DNA of 64,000 nt from CAVQCA01 sp963763115 (GTDB taxonomy: Bacteria > Pseudomonadota > Gammaproteobacteria > UBA9214), in contig CAVXNM010000041.1 of the NCBI GenBank assembly GCA_963763115.1, positions 173,548 through 237,547 on the forward strand. Reading direction: 5' to 3'. How positions within the stretch are numbered: position 1 is the stretch's first letter; each line of letters opens with the position of its first letter. This document shows positions 51,434 through 61,281 of the stretch, piece after piece. A program made the position numbers and the translations under genes. The notes below the pieces were generated by a model. The model was not told where the DNA came from and ran no database searches. It was given only the letters and a program-made list of their open reading frames with translations.

Positions 51434-54400
51434 ATGAACAGCAACTACACTTGTCACGACGACTCGCATGGTCTCGCCATTCAAGGTCAGCGGTTCAGGG
51501 CAGGGCAGCCGCATGTGCGCACAAGCCGGATCGTCTGCTCCCTCTTCGCTGCAGTCAGTTTCCTCATCCTCGCCGGCCCGCACACCGTGCTCGCCGCGGG
51601 CGTTGATATCCCGTCGGGCCTGCCGCCCAGCCCGCTGAGTTTCAGCGTGGGTGGCGTTCCGTATTCAGTGACATCGTTCACCCAGCGGATGATCCGCTTC
51701 GAAGAGTTCGGTACACGCCCCATGCCGACGACGTTCGCACCGACCGGTCAGACCCTGCCGCCGCCGACCACCTGTGACGGCAGACCCGATGCCGCTGTCG
51801 TGGATGCCGTGCTCGATGCCCCGCTGTGGCCGGAGCCGACCATCGAAGCCAACACCACGCTGGACAATCCGTGGGCGACGATGATCAATAGCTGCATTCC
51901 GGGTGCGGCGCCCAACAACGGCGTCATCGAGGGCCGCGCGCCAGGGGTAAATTTCTCGCACCAGCGCTGGGACGAGTTCCAGCCGCAGGTGTACTTCACC
52001 TCCGCCCAGGGCGCGGCACGACCGAATGGCGGCATCCGCGACGATGAACAGAGCCACGCTTACACGCAGGGCGAGTTTGGACCTTCCGGGCTGTACTACA
52101 ACACCGTCGGTCCCGTGGTTGGCAGCCTCGAATTTCCCGGCACGATACCGGCTTTCGATGGTTCAACCGGCGGCATCCCGGTCAAGTTGGGTCCAAATTT
52201 GCCCCTGCAGGATCCCAACACCATCTGGACCTTTGGCGACGGCACTCTGCCCCCAAAGCTGTTGCGCGCCCGTTATGCAGAGCCCATCCTGTTCCGCCAT
52301 TACAATGCCTTGCCGATCGACGTCGAAGCCAACAAGGCCCCGACGGCCGCCTTCGGCTTCGGCGAGCACACCATCACCACGCACGAGCACAACGGTCACA
52401 ATCCCGGCGAGGTCGACGGCTTTGCCGGTGCCTTCTTCTTCCCCGGCGAGTTCTATGATTACCGCTGGCCGATGACGCTGGCCGGCAATGACAGCATCAA
52501 TGCCGATGCTTCGGATCCCCGTGCCGCCACGCCCTGCACCCCGGGCGAGCATATGCTGATCACCGATCCGCTAACGAAGACGATGAAGGATAAGACCTGT
52601 GATTCGGCCACCCATACGATCAAGATCCCGGGCGACTGGCACGAGACCATGAGCACCCACTGGTTCCACGATCACATGATCGACCGCACCTCGGAGAACG
52701 TCTACAAGGGCAACGCGGCGATGATGAACTACTACAGCGCGATCGATCGGGGCAGGGAAGGTTTCCTCTGTGATTACGATGACACCCCCACCCAGGACAA
52801 CATCAACCTGTGTTTTCCGAGCGGCACCGCTCTGGAATGGGGTAACCGTGACTATGATGTGCAACTGCTGATTGCCGCCAAGGCCTGGGATGCGCAGGGA
52901 CAGCTAACCATGGGCAACCAGGCGTTGCATACCGACGGCTTCATCGGCGACCGGATGACCGTCAACTGGCTGTTTGAGCCGTATTTCGAGGTGCGTGCGC
53001 GCCGTTACCGTTTCCGTCTCCTCGATGGCGCCGTGGCCCGCTTCTTCAAGATCGCCATCGTGCGCGAATATGACGATCCGAACACCGGTGAGTTCCCCGG
53101 TGGCACGGCCAATCCCGGCAAATCCTACAGCCGCATCCGGTACCACATGATCGCCAATGACGGCAACATCCTCGAGCATGCCGTACCGTTCGGGCCCACC
53201 ACCGTCGCAGAGCCCAACGGACCGAACGGGGTCTCGCCCGATTTGCCGGTGCAATCGATCGCGGAACGGCATGACATCATCATCGATTTCGGCCAGTTCC
53301 CGGTCGGCACCAAGCTGTACATGGTCAATACCCTGGCGTTCAAGAACGGTAAGGGACCGGATGCCGTCGTGCCGCTCGCGGACATCCTCTCCGGGGCCTT
53401 TAATCCGGTGGAGAATCAGATCCCGGCGCTGGGCGGCACCTGTGACCCGACCGACGCGACACCCAACTGCTGGTCGGATGACCCTACGGTCAGGAAATTC
53501 CTGGAGTTCCGGGTCGTTTCGGCGCCCCTTTCCCAGGACCTGAGTATGGATCCAAACGATTACGAGGTTGGCGGGAAGACCATGATTCCGCTGGTCAAGT
53601 TCACCCAGGCCGAGCTCGATAACGCCAAGCACCGCACCTTCCTGTTCACCCGCGGCGGCCAGCCCGGCATCGCGAGTGACGGCCGGCCCAACCCGTGGGG
53701 CATCGTCACCGACGACGAACCCGCAGACCCGACCCAGTGTATTCCCGAGGCACCCGAGACCCTGTGCGTGCGCAATGCGGACCTCAACCGCGTCTCGGCG
53801 GCACCGGAGACAATGGGCGGCGGCGTCGAGATCTGGCACATCTCGACCGGCGGCGGCTGGGGTCACCCGGTGCACGTCCATTTCGAGGAGGGCCAGTATC
53901 TGGCGCGTGATGGTGCGATACCGCCACCGTGGGAAGTCGGTGCACGCAAGGATATGTACCGCATTTCGAACCTGGGCGTGCCTGACAGCAGTGCGACGAT
54001 CGATGTCGCGATCCGCTTCCGCGAGTTTGCCGGCACCTTCGTGGAGCACTGCCACAACACCACGCACGAGGACAAGGCCATGTTGCTACGCTGGGATAAC
54101 GAGCGTCCCGGACAGACGGCGCGCATACCGACCCCGATCCCGGGCTGGGATGGCGTTACCTACGTCAGCGCGAGTAATCCGTGGACGAGAGCGGGACTGA
54201 ACGGAGTACCTGTCATTGAGTCATCTGTTCAGGAACTGGCAACCATCAAGACCGGTAATACGGCGGTCGCCGCGGTTTCCGACCTGGACGGTGACGGTGT
54301 GCTGGACAGCGCCGACAACTGCGTGATGGCGGCCAATCCGGGGCAGGAGGATGCCGGCGATGGCGATGGTGTCGGTGACGCCTGCGACAACTGCATCAAC

Positions 54401-54607
54401 GTTGCCAATGCCAACCAGCGCGACACCGACGGGGATGGCTATGGCAATCGTGTGCGATGCCGGACCTCAATGACAATGGTTCCGTCACTCTCAGCGACTT
54501 ACCATTTTCGGACTCGTTTGGCACGACGAATGACTTTAATGGAAATGGCAGGAAATCTTCGGATTCAGGACTTCGGATCGGAAGACGGCGTCACGTCGAC
54601 CCCGTAG
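51434..54607 (+). CDS. large exported multicopper oxidase with TSP3 repeats and damaged dockerin tail
   Basis: 1057 residues, with a long basic n-region and hydrophobic segment (SLFAAVSFLILAGPHTVLAA) as export signal. All four copper motif groups are present: HEHNGH (317-322), HWFHDH (409-414), HPVHVH (811-816) and HCHNTTHEDKAM (872-883). The last provides the type 1 Cys873 and axial Met883. The protein should therefore bind one type 1 copper and a trinuclear cluster and oxidise a substrate with O2. Length and motif style recall the large MofA-type oxidases linked to Mn(II) oxidation (from memory). TSP3 units (about 54280-54450) follow. The dockerin part (LNDNGSVTLSD) is readable only in another frame from about 54450, so the native C-terminus seems lost. 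Confidence 0.85.
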   Translation: MNSNYTCHDDSHGLAIQGQRFRAGQPHVRTSRIVCSLFAAVSFLILAGPHTVLAAGVDIPSGLPPSPLSFSVGGVPYSVTSFTQRMIRFEEFGTRPMPTTFAPTGQTLPPPTTCDGRPDAAVVDAVLDAPLWPEPTIEANTTLDNPWATMINSCIPGAAPNNGVIEGRAPGVNFSHQRWDEFQPQVYFTSAQGAARPNGGIRDDEQSHAYTQGEFGPSGLYYNTVGPVVGSLEFPGTIPAFDGSTGGIPVKLGPNLPLQDPNTIWTFGDGTLPPKLLRARYAEPILFRHYNALPIDVEANKAPTAAFGFGEHTITTHEHNGHNPGEVDGFAGAFFFPGEFYDYRWPMTLAGNDSINADASDPRAATPCTPGEHMLITDPLTKTMKDKTCDSATHTIKIPGDWHETMSTHWFHDHMIDRTSENVYKGNAAMMNYYSAIDRGREGFLCDYDDTPTQDNINLCFPSGTALEWGNRDYDVQLLIAAKAWDAQGQLTMGNQALHTDGFIGDRMTVNWLFEPYFEVRARRYRFRLLDGAVARFFKIAIVREYDDPNTGEFPGGTANPGKSYSRIRYHMIANDGNILEHAVPFGPTTVAEPNGPNGVSPDLPVQSIAERHDIIIDFGQFPVGTKLYMVNTLAFKNGKGPDAVVPLADILSGAFNPVENQIPALGGTCDPTDATPNCWSDDPTVRKFLEFRVVSAPLSQDLSMDPNDYEVGGKTMIPLVKFTQAELDNAKHRTFLFTRGGQPGIASDGRPNPWGIVTDDEPADPTQCIPEAPETLCVRNADLNRVSAAPETMGGGVEIWHISTGGGWGHPVHVHFEEGQYLARDGAIPPPWEVGARKDMYRISNLGVPDSSATIDVAIRFREFAGTFVEHCHNTTHEDKAMLLRWDNERPGQTARIPTPIPGWDGVTYVSASNPWTRAGLNGVPVIESSVQELATIKTGNTAVAAVSDLDGDGVLDSADNCVMAANPGQEDAGDGDGVGDACDNCINVANANQRDTDGDGYGNRVRCRTSMTMVPSLSATYHFRTRLARRMTLMEMAGNLRIQDFGSEDGVTSTP

Positions 54608-54856
54608 CGACAAACGGCAACTTCAGGTTGATTCTTGACCTGCACCAGCGCTAACCATCGGCACGACTGGATTTATCCAGCGCTACTGACGCACGTAGCA
54701 GTAACGGGCTGTCACGGCACTGGTGACAGGTTGACGGACTGACCTGCACCAGGCGCTGGAACCAACCGTCGCGAAGTCGGGATTTGTCCAGCTGTAAATC
54801 CTCACGGCCCGGTTGTGAGCGTACAACGTTTAAAGTACAAGATATGAGGTTTTTTT
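54608..54856. other. gap between multicopper oxidase and SCO-cytochrome gene
   Basis: About 250 bases with two short inverted segments (around CTGTCACGGCACTGGTGACAG) and no T run. No coding frame is supported. It holds the ribosome binding site GAGG before 54857. Confidence 0.4.
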
Positions 54857-55951
54857 ATGAATGATTTCCGCAACATTGAGAGCACCTGGCGATTTCTTGT
54901 CGTCCGCGTGCTGCTGGTGGGCATGCTGTCACTGGCCGGCATCTACCCGGTCAACAGCGGCGCATCACGCATGCCGCCCGGTTACTTTCCCAATTTTCCC
55001 CTGGTGAACCAGGATGGCGAGACGCTGCATTTCTACGATGATGTCATCAAGGGAAAGGTGGTAACGATCAACTTCATGTTCACGAGCTGCCCCGACTCCT
55101 GCCCCATGGAAACGGCCAAGCTGCGCAAGCTGCAGGAAATGCTGGGCGAACACGCTGGCAGAGACGTTTACATGTACTCCATCACCGTCGATCCCGACCG
55201 CGACACGCCGGCTGCACTCAAGGCCTATATGAAGAAATTCAGGATTGGCCCCGGCTGGCAGTTCCTTACGGGCAGGAAGGAAGACATTGACGAGATACGC
55301 AAGAAACTGGGTAGCTACAACGATGATGAGCAGGAACTCAGCGATCACCCCATCACCTTTGTTCTGGGCAACGAGACAACCGGTCAGTGGCTCAGGCGCA
55401 CACCCTTTGACCTGCCGGAGACCCTGGTTTCCGTGCTGCTGGGTCGTCTGCAGCAGCATCGATTCACGGCATCAGTGGCGAAAGCAGATTATGGGGAAAC
55501 CCATGCGCTGCCGGCCGCCCGGACAGGCGAGGACCTGTTCAACACGCGGTGTACGGCCTGCCACACCATTGGCCAGGGTGACAAGCTGGGGCCTGACCTG
55601 CTGGACGTCGTCAGCAAGCGTGACCCTGTCTGGCTGGTTCGCTGGCTGCAGGAACCCGACAAGCTGCTGGCCGAGAAAGACCCCCAGGCGACCGCGCTCT
55701 ACGAGCAATACAACCAGGTGCCAATGCCGAACCTGAGGCTGAGCGAGAAGGATGCGCATGACCTGATCGAATTTATACAGACGGAAAGTCGGCGTGCGCA
55801 CGCAGAAAGTGCTCAGCCGGATCCGCAGGCGGCCAATCTGGAAAGAATAAGCCCCCCAAAGCCGGATTCCACCAGCCAGCATCAAGCTTCAGGTGGCATT
55901 CCTGACCGGGATCGGGCACAGGCCTATGACACAACAGACAACAATAACTAA
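54857..55951 (+). CDS. SCO1/SenC copper chaperone fused to a c-type cytochrome domain
   Basis: 364 residues. A signal or anchor segment is at 17-32. The SCO domain follows (NFMFTSCPDSCPMET, with copper ligands Cys78 and Cys82 and His164 in DHPITFVL). After a linker comes a mono-haem cytochrome c with CTACH at 232-236 and the probable axial Met in YNQVPMPNLRLSE. A polar 60-residue tail ends the protein. SCO proteins deliver copper to CuA or other cuproenzymes. Here the neighbour is a multicopper oxidase, so loading of that enzyme or electron hand-over to the respiratory chain are the natural hypotheses. Confidence 0.9.
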   Translation: MNDFRNIESTWRFLVVRVLLVGMLSLAGIYPVNSGASRMPPGYFPNFPLVNQDGETLHFYDDVIKGKVVTINFMFTSCPDSCPMETAKLRKLQEMLGEHAGRDVYMYSITVDPDRDTPAALKAYMKKFRIGPGWQFLTGRKEDIDEIRKKLGSYNDDEQELSDHPITFVLGNETTGQWLRRTPFDLPETLVSVLLGRLQQHRFTASVAKADYGETHALPAARTGEDLFNTRCTACHTIGQGDKLGPDLLDVVSKRDPVWLVRWLQEPDKLLAEKDPQATALYEQYNQVPMPNLRLSEKDAHDLIEFIQTESRRAHAESAQPDPQAANLERISPPKPDSTSQHQASGGIPDRDRAQAYDTTDNNN

Positions 55952-55971
55952 TAAAATAAAGGAGCATCGCC

Positions 55972-56751
55972 ATGTCAAATCGCTCACACAACACGGGACT
56001 CTCAAGGCACGTATACACCATACTCTTACTGATTTGCCTGCTCCCGGCGGGTGAGGCCCTGGCCATCACCCTTGGCCAGATAGATACCTTCGAGGATGGC
56101 ACCCTGCAAAACTGGCAGACAGGTCTCAGCGCCGTCACGGCCGAGCATATGTCAAATGTCAGTAGTGGCGGACCGGACGGAATTGACGACAATTACCTCC
56201 AGATGTTTTCCGACAGCACGGACCCGTTTGGTGGTAACCGGCTCACGTTCTTTAACCGGGAACAGTGGACGGGCGACTGGCTTGCTGCCGACGTTACCGC
56301 GATCACCCTGGACGTGAAGAATTTCAGTTCCTCCGTACCCCTGAATCTGCGGCTCGGTATCAATGGAGGCTTTGTTGACCCCACCGGCACTTCAATAATC
56401 GGTGGTACATTCGTCACCTCGGGCAGAATCGTCCTGAATAGCGGCAGCGACTGGACCCGGGTCCTGTTCATGGTACGGTCAAGCGACTTTGTGTCCGTAC
56501 TCCCGGGCCGCAGCAGCAACACGGCGGGCAACGATATCCTGGCAACGCTCTCCAATGTGACGGAATTGCGAATTCTTAACAGCGAATTACCCGACTGGAA
56601 CGGGCTCCCGGTAGACGCTACACTGGGTGTCGATAACATCGCCGCGCGCATTCAGGCGACAGCAGTACCGCTACCGCCGGCCCTCGCACTGTTCGGCCCT
56701 GGACTCATTGCGCTCATGACTGTTGCACGCAAACAGAAGCGATATTCATGA
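55972..56751 (+). CDS. VPLPA-CTERM secreted protein
   Basis: 259 residues. A signal peptide (ILLLICLLPAGEALA) is followed by a beta-rich domain (IDTFEDGTLQNWQTGLS, LDVKNFSSSVPLNLRLGING, WTRVLFMVRSSDFVSV, resembling carbohydrate-binding-like folds). The sorting tail is AVPLPPALALFGPG, hydrophobic helix, then RKQKRYS. An exosortase would cleave it. It lies 20 bases after the SCO-cytochrome gene with its own GGAG site, so it is part of the cluster. Confidence 0.8.
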   Translation: MSNRSHNTGLSRHVYTILLLICLLPAGEALAITLGQIDTFEDGTLQNWQTGLSAVTAEHMSNVSSGGPDGIDDNYLQMFSDSTDPFGGNRLTFFNREQWTGDWLAADVTAITLDVKNFSSSVPLNLRLGINGGFVDPTGTSIIGGTFVTSGRIVLNSGSDWTRVLFMVRSSDFVSVLPGRSSNTAGNDILATLSNVTELRILNSELPDWNGLPVDATLGVDNIAARIQATAVPLPPALALFGPGLIALMTVARKQKRYS

Positions 56752-56808
56752 TAGCCAGCAGGTCAGCTGACCTGCATTCTGAGTAACAGCCGCAGGGGTT
56801 CGGAAACA

Positions 56809-57324
56809 ATGAAATATCACGCTTTATTGATGGCATCAGTCATCGCATCACTGACTGTTTTCTCCAGTTGCTACGGTCATGAGGAGACTGAAGGATCTGC
56901 GTCCGCGCCTATTGGCGCCGAGACACAGAAACCGGACGGTTCCGCAACAATACCCGCCGACACCGGGGACCAGAAACCGGTCACATCCGAAACGGGGGAC
57001 GATAAGCCGGTTCAGAAGCAGGGCAGCAATACGGCCACTGCCGGTCCGGAACCGCAGAAACCCGGCGAAGACGAATCGCTAAAAGCGGCAGTAGCATACG
57101 TGAATCGTGACGGCGGAATGATCGTAATAAAGTCAGAATTTATCGCCTGGGGCACGTATAACGAAAAACTGGTTTATTGGCCAATGAAGCTTCGTATTAC
57201 CTATAAAAACAAGGGATCTGATGCCCAAAGACAGAATTACTACGCCGTCAAGATTTCCAGGGACAGCGAAGGAAAACTGCAAGCAGGCCCGTATTATGCG
57301 TGGAGGACCGACTTCAACAACTAG
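56809..57324 (+). CDS. putative lipoprotein, function unknown
   Basis: 171 residues. The signal sequence ends in FSSCYG, a possible lipobox. A 70-residue low-complexity stretch rich in Pro, Thr, Gly and Gln-Lys-Pro repeats (QKPDGS, QKPVTS, QKPGED) acts as a spacer. A small C-terminal domain follows (GGMIVIKSEFIAWGTYNEKL, MKLRITYKNKGSD). Last gene of the cluster, 57 bases after the VPLPA-CTERM gene. Family not recognised. Confidence 0.65.
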   Translation: MKYHALLMASVIASLTVFSSCYGHEETEGSASAPIGAETQKPDGSATIPADTGDQKPVTSETGDDKPVQKQGSNTATAGPEPQKPGEDESLKAAVAYVNRDGGMIVIKSEFIAWGTYNEKLVYWPMKLRITYKNKGSDAQRQNYYAVKISRDSEGKLQAGPYYAWRTDFNN

Positions 57325-57515
57325 CCGGACGCCACCAGCTCACTCGTGCCTGCGGTTGTTATTTTCCGCGTTCTCTTCGTGAATCCCGCGGACTCACTGT
57401 AGGACTGTTTACACGTTCTAAACAGGACCGGCAGCGTTACCTGGCTGCTTGTTTTGTCGTGTCTGTCTGCTGCCGACGTGTGTGCACACGTCTTCCACGT
57501 TACCAATGCCATTCG
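57325..57515. other. gap between convergent genes
   Basis: About 190 bases without a supported gene. No clear bidirectional terminator is seen. Confidence 0.4.
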
Positions 57516-60059
57516 TTATGCAACCGATTTGCAAGCCCGCAAACGCCGATGGGCAATACCTGCACCTGCCAGTAATACCCAGAGCAGCGCGGACCAATCA
57601 CCTTTCCCTCGCACCATGCCTTGCTGCACTGCGCAGCCACCGCCGCCGCCCCCACCCCCTCCGGATGCAACAACGACCGGATTCGCCACAGCCTGTATAG
57701 AAACAGGATAATAATCGTTGAAAACCTGGCTGCGCCCGCTGGCTATGCTGTTACTGGTCACGCTCAGGCGCAGGGTATAGGTTCCGGGGGCCACCGTCGT
57801 GGTATCCAGGCTGCCCAGCAGGGCATTTTCGCTGCCTCCCTGTCCGCTGATGCCTGCGGGCTGCCAGGACTGCGCCTGGTCACAGGCAAAGAAATCCTCG
57901 CCCGGGCAGGCATCGACGCGGTAGGTCGTCGTGACCCTGGCCGCATCGCGACCGTTCACCGTGCTGCCATACAGGTCGACCACGCCGCTCAGGGTGTCTG
58001 TGGCATTGACCGGATTCAGCCGCACCGCCACCGGGGAGTACAGCGGATCCCCGTAGAGGATGCCGCTGTTATTCGATTCATCGAACCACACCGCATCGCC
58101 CAGCGGCAGACCACGCAGGAAATACACCAGCCGCCCCAGGCCGTTAAAACAGAATGCGCAGCCACCGGACTGGTGATGCCCGACACTGCCCCACACCGCC
58201 ACCCCGCCGAGGCGGTCCAGGAACGTGGCCGCATGATCCCCGGTTGCCACCTGGCGGTGGCCTTCGGTAAACGAACCGTTTCTGGCCAGTTCCACACCCT
58301 GGCTGGTCTCCTGCACGCTCACCGCATCAATGCCCAGGTCGCCGATGAAGCGGACTGCCGTGTCGAGCACCAGCTCAATGCGATCGTAATTCGTGGCGGT
58401 TTGAACCAGCGGATCGAGCGTGAACCGGACCGTGGCTGACGTCCAGCCGGTCGAACCCGGCGCCACCGAGGCCAGCGTCTTGAAGCCGTAATCGATCAGG
58501 GTATTACCGGCGCCGGTTTCGTGCACCCTGAGGCGAACCCGAAGCGGCGTGGCCTGGCTGATGTTGATGCCCTGGTACTGCAGGTCGATCTGGTAGGCCG
58601 GTGGATTATCGGGGTCGAACGGGGTATTGCCGAGCGCGATGGTCTGGGTGAGCTGCACGCGGCGTGCATCCGGGCACGGCGCACTGGCCGCCTGGGTGAA
58701 ATCGCTGGCCGGGTAACAGCGCGGATCCCCCACCTGGTCGGTGTTGCGGAACCAGAGACTGTGGTTGTCGTCAGCCCCGCTGTCGGTGCGCACCTCGGGA
58801 AACGCCAGCCGGTCCTGGTCGCCATTACCGGGCCCACTCCAGCCCGTCGGCCATACCGCCAGGTAGGAAACCGGGTAGGACTGATGGTTATAGCCCATGA
58901 ACCCGTCGGCCACCCCGACACAGTCGGTGTTGAGCTCGCCAAAGACATCGCCGGAGGCCGCCCGGCAGGCCGCCGGATCGGCCGCCGCATCGCACAGCGT
59001 CACCGTGCACTGGGCGTCCCTGCGCCAGTTCAGGAGGGCATTGAAACTGCCTGCCGTACTCTGCCCGTCCAGCCAGCCCTGGTAGCCGAGCGCATCCACC
59101 GCCTGCGGCTCGCGCGAACCGGATTACCCGGCGGCGGATAGGCGATGCCCTGCGTGGTCTGCGTCGCCGGATTGGGGTCGTCGTTAAGCTTCACCCGGCA
59201 ATGCGCCGGCGCCTTGCCCTCCGCCAGCGCACCGGCGAAGTTGAGATAATCGACGCACTCGGGGCGATCCTCGCCCCACAGACCCAGCGTATAGCGCCAG
59301 CCGAGCAGGGGGCTGCCAGATCGCGGGTAGAGCGGCGCCCCGTCGGCCGCATTCCGCCAGCGCAAAAAACTTTGTCGATCCGTACCAGGTCCCGTAGATA
59401 CCGGCGGCTTCCGCCGCCAGCGCGCGATCCACCAGCGCCCTGGCCGAGGCCAGGTTCAGTCCGTCGATACGCCCGACGATCAGTTCCCGGTCGGTCGCCG
59501 GCGCCACCGTCCGCATGCCGCGCCCGTCGCCGAACGCCACCTCGCGCTCGGTGAACTTTAACGGGACATCATCCGCAAAATAGTTGATCAGCCAGTACTT
59601 GAGGTAATTGTCCACCGAAGTCGGCGTGTTCGGGGAAAACAGCGTGGAACCGTCCACCGTCATGCGCGTCGGCACCCCGCGTGTCGTCACCAGATAGCGG
59701 ATCCGCGTGTGCTGCCGCAGCTGGTCCATCGACGCCGGACAGTAATACGGCGGTTCACCGTCGGTGCACACCACCGGCTCCAGCGCCGGATCATCGAGGG
59801 TGTGCTGCTGCATGAAACCGATCAACTGGTCGCGCAGGCGCCGGAAATCATCCCAGCCAATGAAGTAACCGGCCGGCATCCGCACGTGCACGATGTTGTC
59901 CGGATCGATGCCGCGCTGTTGCGCGTAATAGGCGCCCACCTGCGGTGAATCCAGCGAGTTGTCGTTCACGACCACCAGAACATCGTCGCGCAGCGCGTAC
60001 GCCGGCAGGGCGAACGCAAGCAACAGGGTGGCGGTGACAAGACGAGACCTTGTTATCAT
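57516..60059 (-). pseudogene. TIGR03790-type exported protein with Gly-rich Cys C-terminal anchor, broken by frameshifts
   Basis: The N-terminal part (start 60059, GGGGAGAA upstream) has a signal peptide ending PAYA and LVVVNDNSLDSPQVGAYYAQ with QRGIDPDNIVHVRMPAGYFI, the pattern of TIGR03790, a family confined to exosortase-bearing species (from memory). The frame breaks near 59355 (run of A), continues as RWRNAADGAPLYPRSGSPLL in the second frame, then breaks again near 59110 and continues from DALGYQGWLDGQSTAGSFN to the stop. The repaired protein would be about 845 residues. The tail has nine Gly followed by CAVQQG, a hydrophobic helix and HRRLR, a sorting-type anchor of the JDVT/MYXO-CTERM kind. 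It is non-functional as read. Confidence 0.7.
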
Positions 60060-60634
60060 TAATTCTCCCCCCGCCGAGATAGTAACTGTCCCTGCATCTC
60101 CGCTCTTCTCCTCGTTTGTAGCTCTGGAGCGATTCAGAATCCTGCCGCACTCTCCCTGTATGGTTCATTATTGATGATGGGTGCCGGCCGCATGAACCCG
60201 CCGCCCACCGTCTTATTCAGGATTACCATCCTAACTACAGCTTAACTACAGGCATTGTCAAGGCGCGTGATCCGGGCGTGGGACGACAATCAATCTCTCA
60301 ATGAGAATGGCGTCTGAAGACGATCGATCAGCAGACTGCCGCCCCGCATGGACATTGCGCGTCCACACAAAAACACGGCAGTCCGCAGTTGCGCGATCAG
60401 TCAGCAAATCTGTTTCATGCAGGGTAGGAAACCGATCGGTTCGTAACTCCAGTGACAGTAACGCATGCACGCTGTTTCAGCGTCTGTCATTGGGGTCGCA
60501 TGTCGCCTGCCGCAGGCACACCATGTGCAGGCCTGAAAGGAAAGGTGTGCCTGCCCTCGCGCCCAGGCGCACGACAGGACACGGAGCAGGCACAACCACT
60601 CATTGCGGCTCAGGACGTGTCTGAATTCCTTACG
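60060..60634. other. non-coding stretch, about 575 bases
   Basis: It lies upstream of the TIGR03790-type gene. The open frames here have no family character, and no tRNA or CRISPR is seen. Promoters for the minus-strand gene must lie within the first 150 bases. Confidence 0.4.
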
Positions 60635-61137
60635 CTATATGCGAACCCGGCGGGCGATGCCGGCAGCCAGAGCCCGGACAGCAGGCCGCTGCGGGCAGGG
60701 GTACGGGCGCTTGTTGCACGACCCGCACGTCCACTTGCTTGCAGCACACTGGGACCGCTGCCGAAGACGACGGTGTAGCTGTTGGCGCCACGGTCAATGA
60801 CGTCTGAATCGGCAAACCACTGACCGCCGGAGAACAGGCCCAGAATGAACTGGTTGCTGCCTGTCAGAACCAACGTTTGCGCCAGTGAATTTGTCGCGAT
60901 GAAGTCGCCGTTGCCGTTGGGTCCTGTGATGCCAACTACGGAAGGCACCGGAATGTTGAGAAACGATCCGGCATAGGACTGGTCGCTGTCGTCAAACAGC
61001 ACCAGCGTGCCGCCCTGCAGGTCACCGAGCAGGAAATTGACGTTTCCGTCTACGGGCGCGAACACCTAGCCGCATTGGTATTGCAGAACGCCGTCATGAA
61101 CAGAATGGCAACGCATCCCCCACACTAACCTTCTCAT
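60635..61137 (-). pseudogene. broken VPLPA-CTERM protein gene
   Basis: From ATG 61137 a signal-like segment is readable partly out of frame (ILFMTAFCNTNAA), with an in-frame TAG near 61067. The body VNFLLGDLQGGTLVLFDDSD to SYTVVFGSGPSVLQASG is open. The sorting tail is spread over other frames: QAPVPLPAA, then ALAAGIARRVRI and a stop at 60635. At least two indels are needed to restore one protein of about 165 residues. Confidence 0.6.
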
Positions 61138-61281
61138 GTTATCCCTTAAGCTATTCACGACACACCTCCTCCGAATTGAGTGGGGTACCGTGCGTGACCT
61201 GCTCTGTCCGCGCAATGCACAGCGGCATCACGCGGACGGCGGGGTTAGCGGACCACGATCTTCACCTCTCACGCAGAAGGT

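Noticed and set aside
60301..60800. Several plus-strand frames near the broken VPLPA gene
   Set aside because: They are antisense or intergenic shadows. The minus strand carries the recognisable signal peptide and VPLPA tail.
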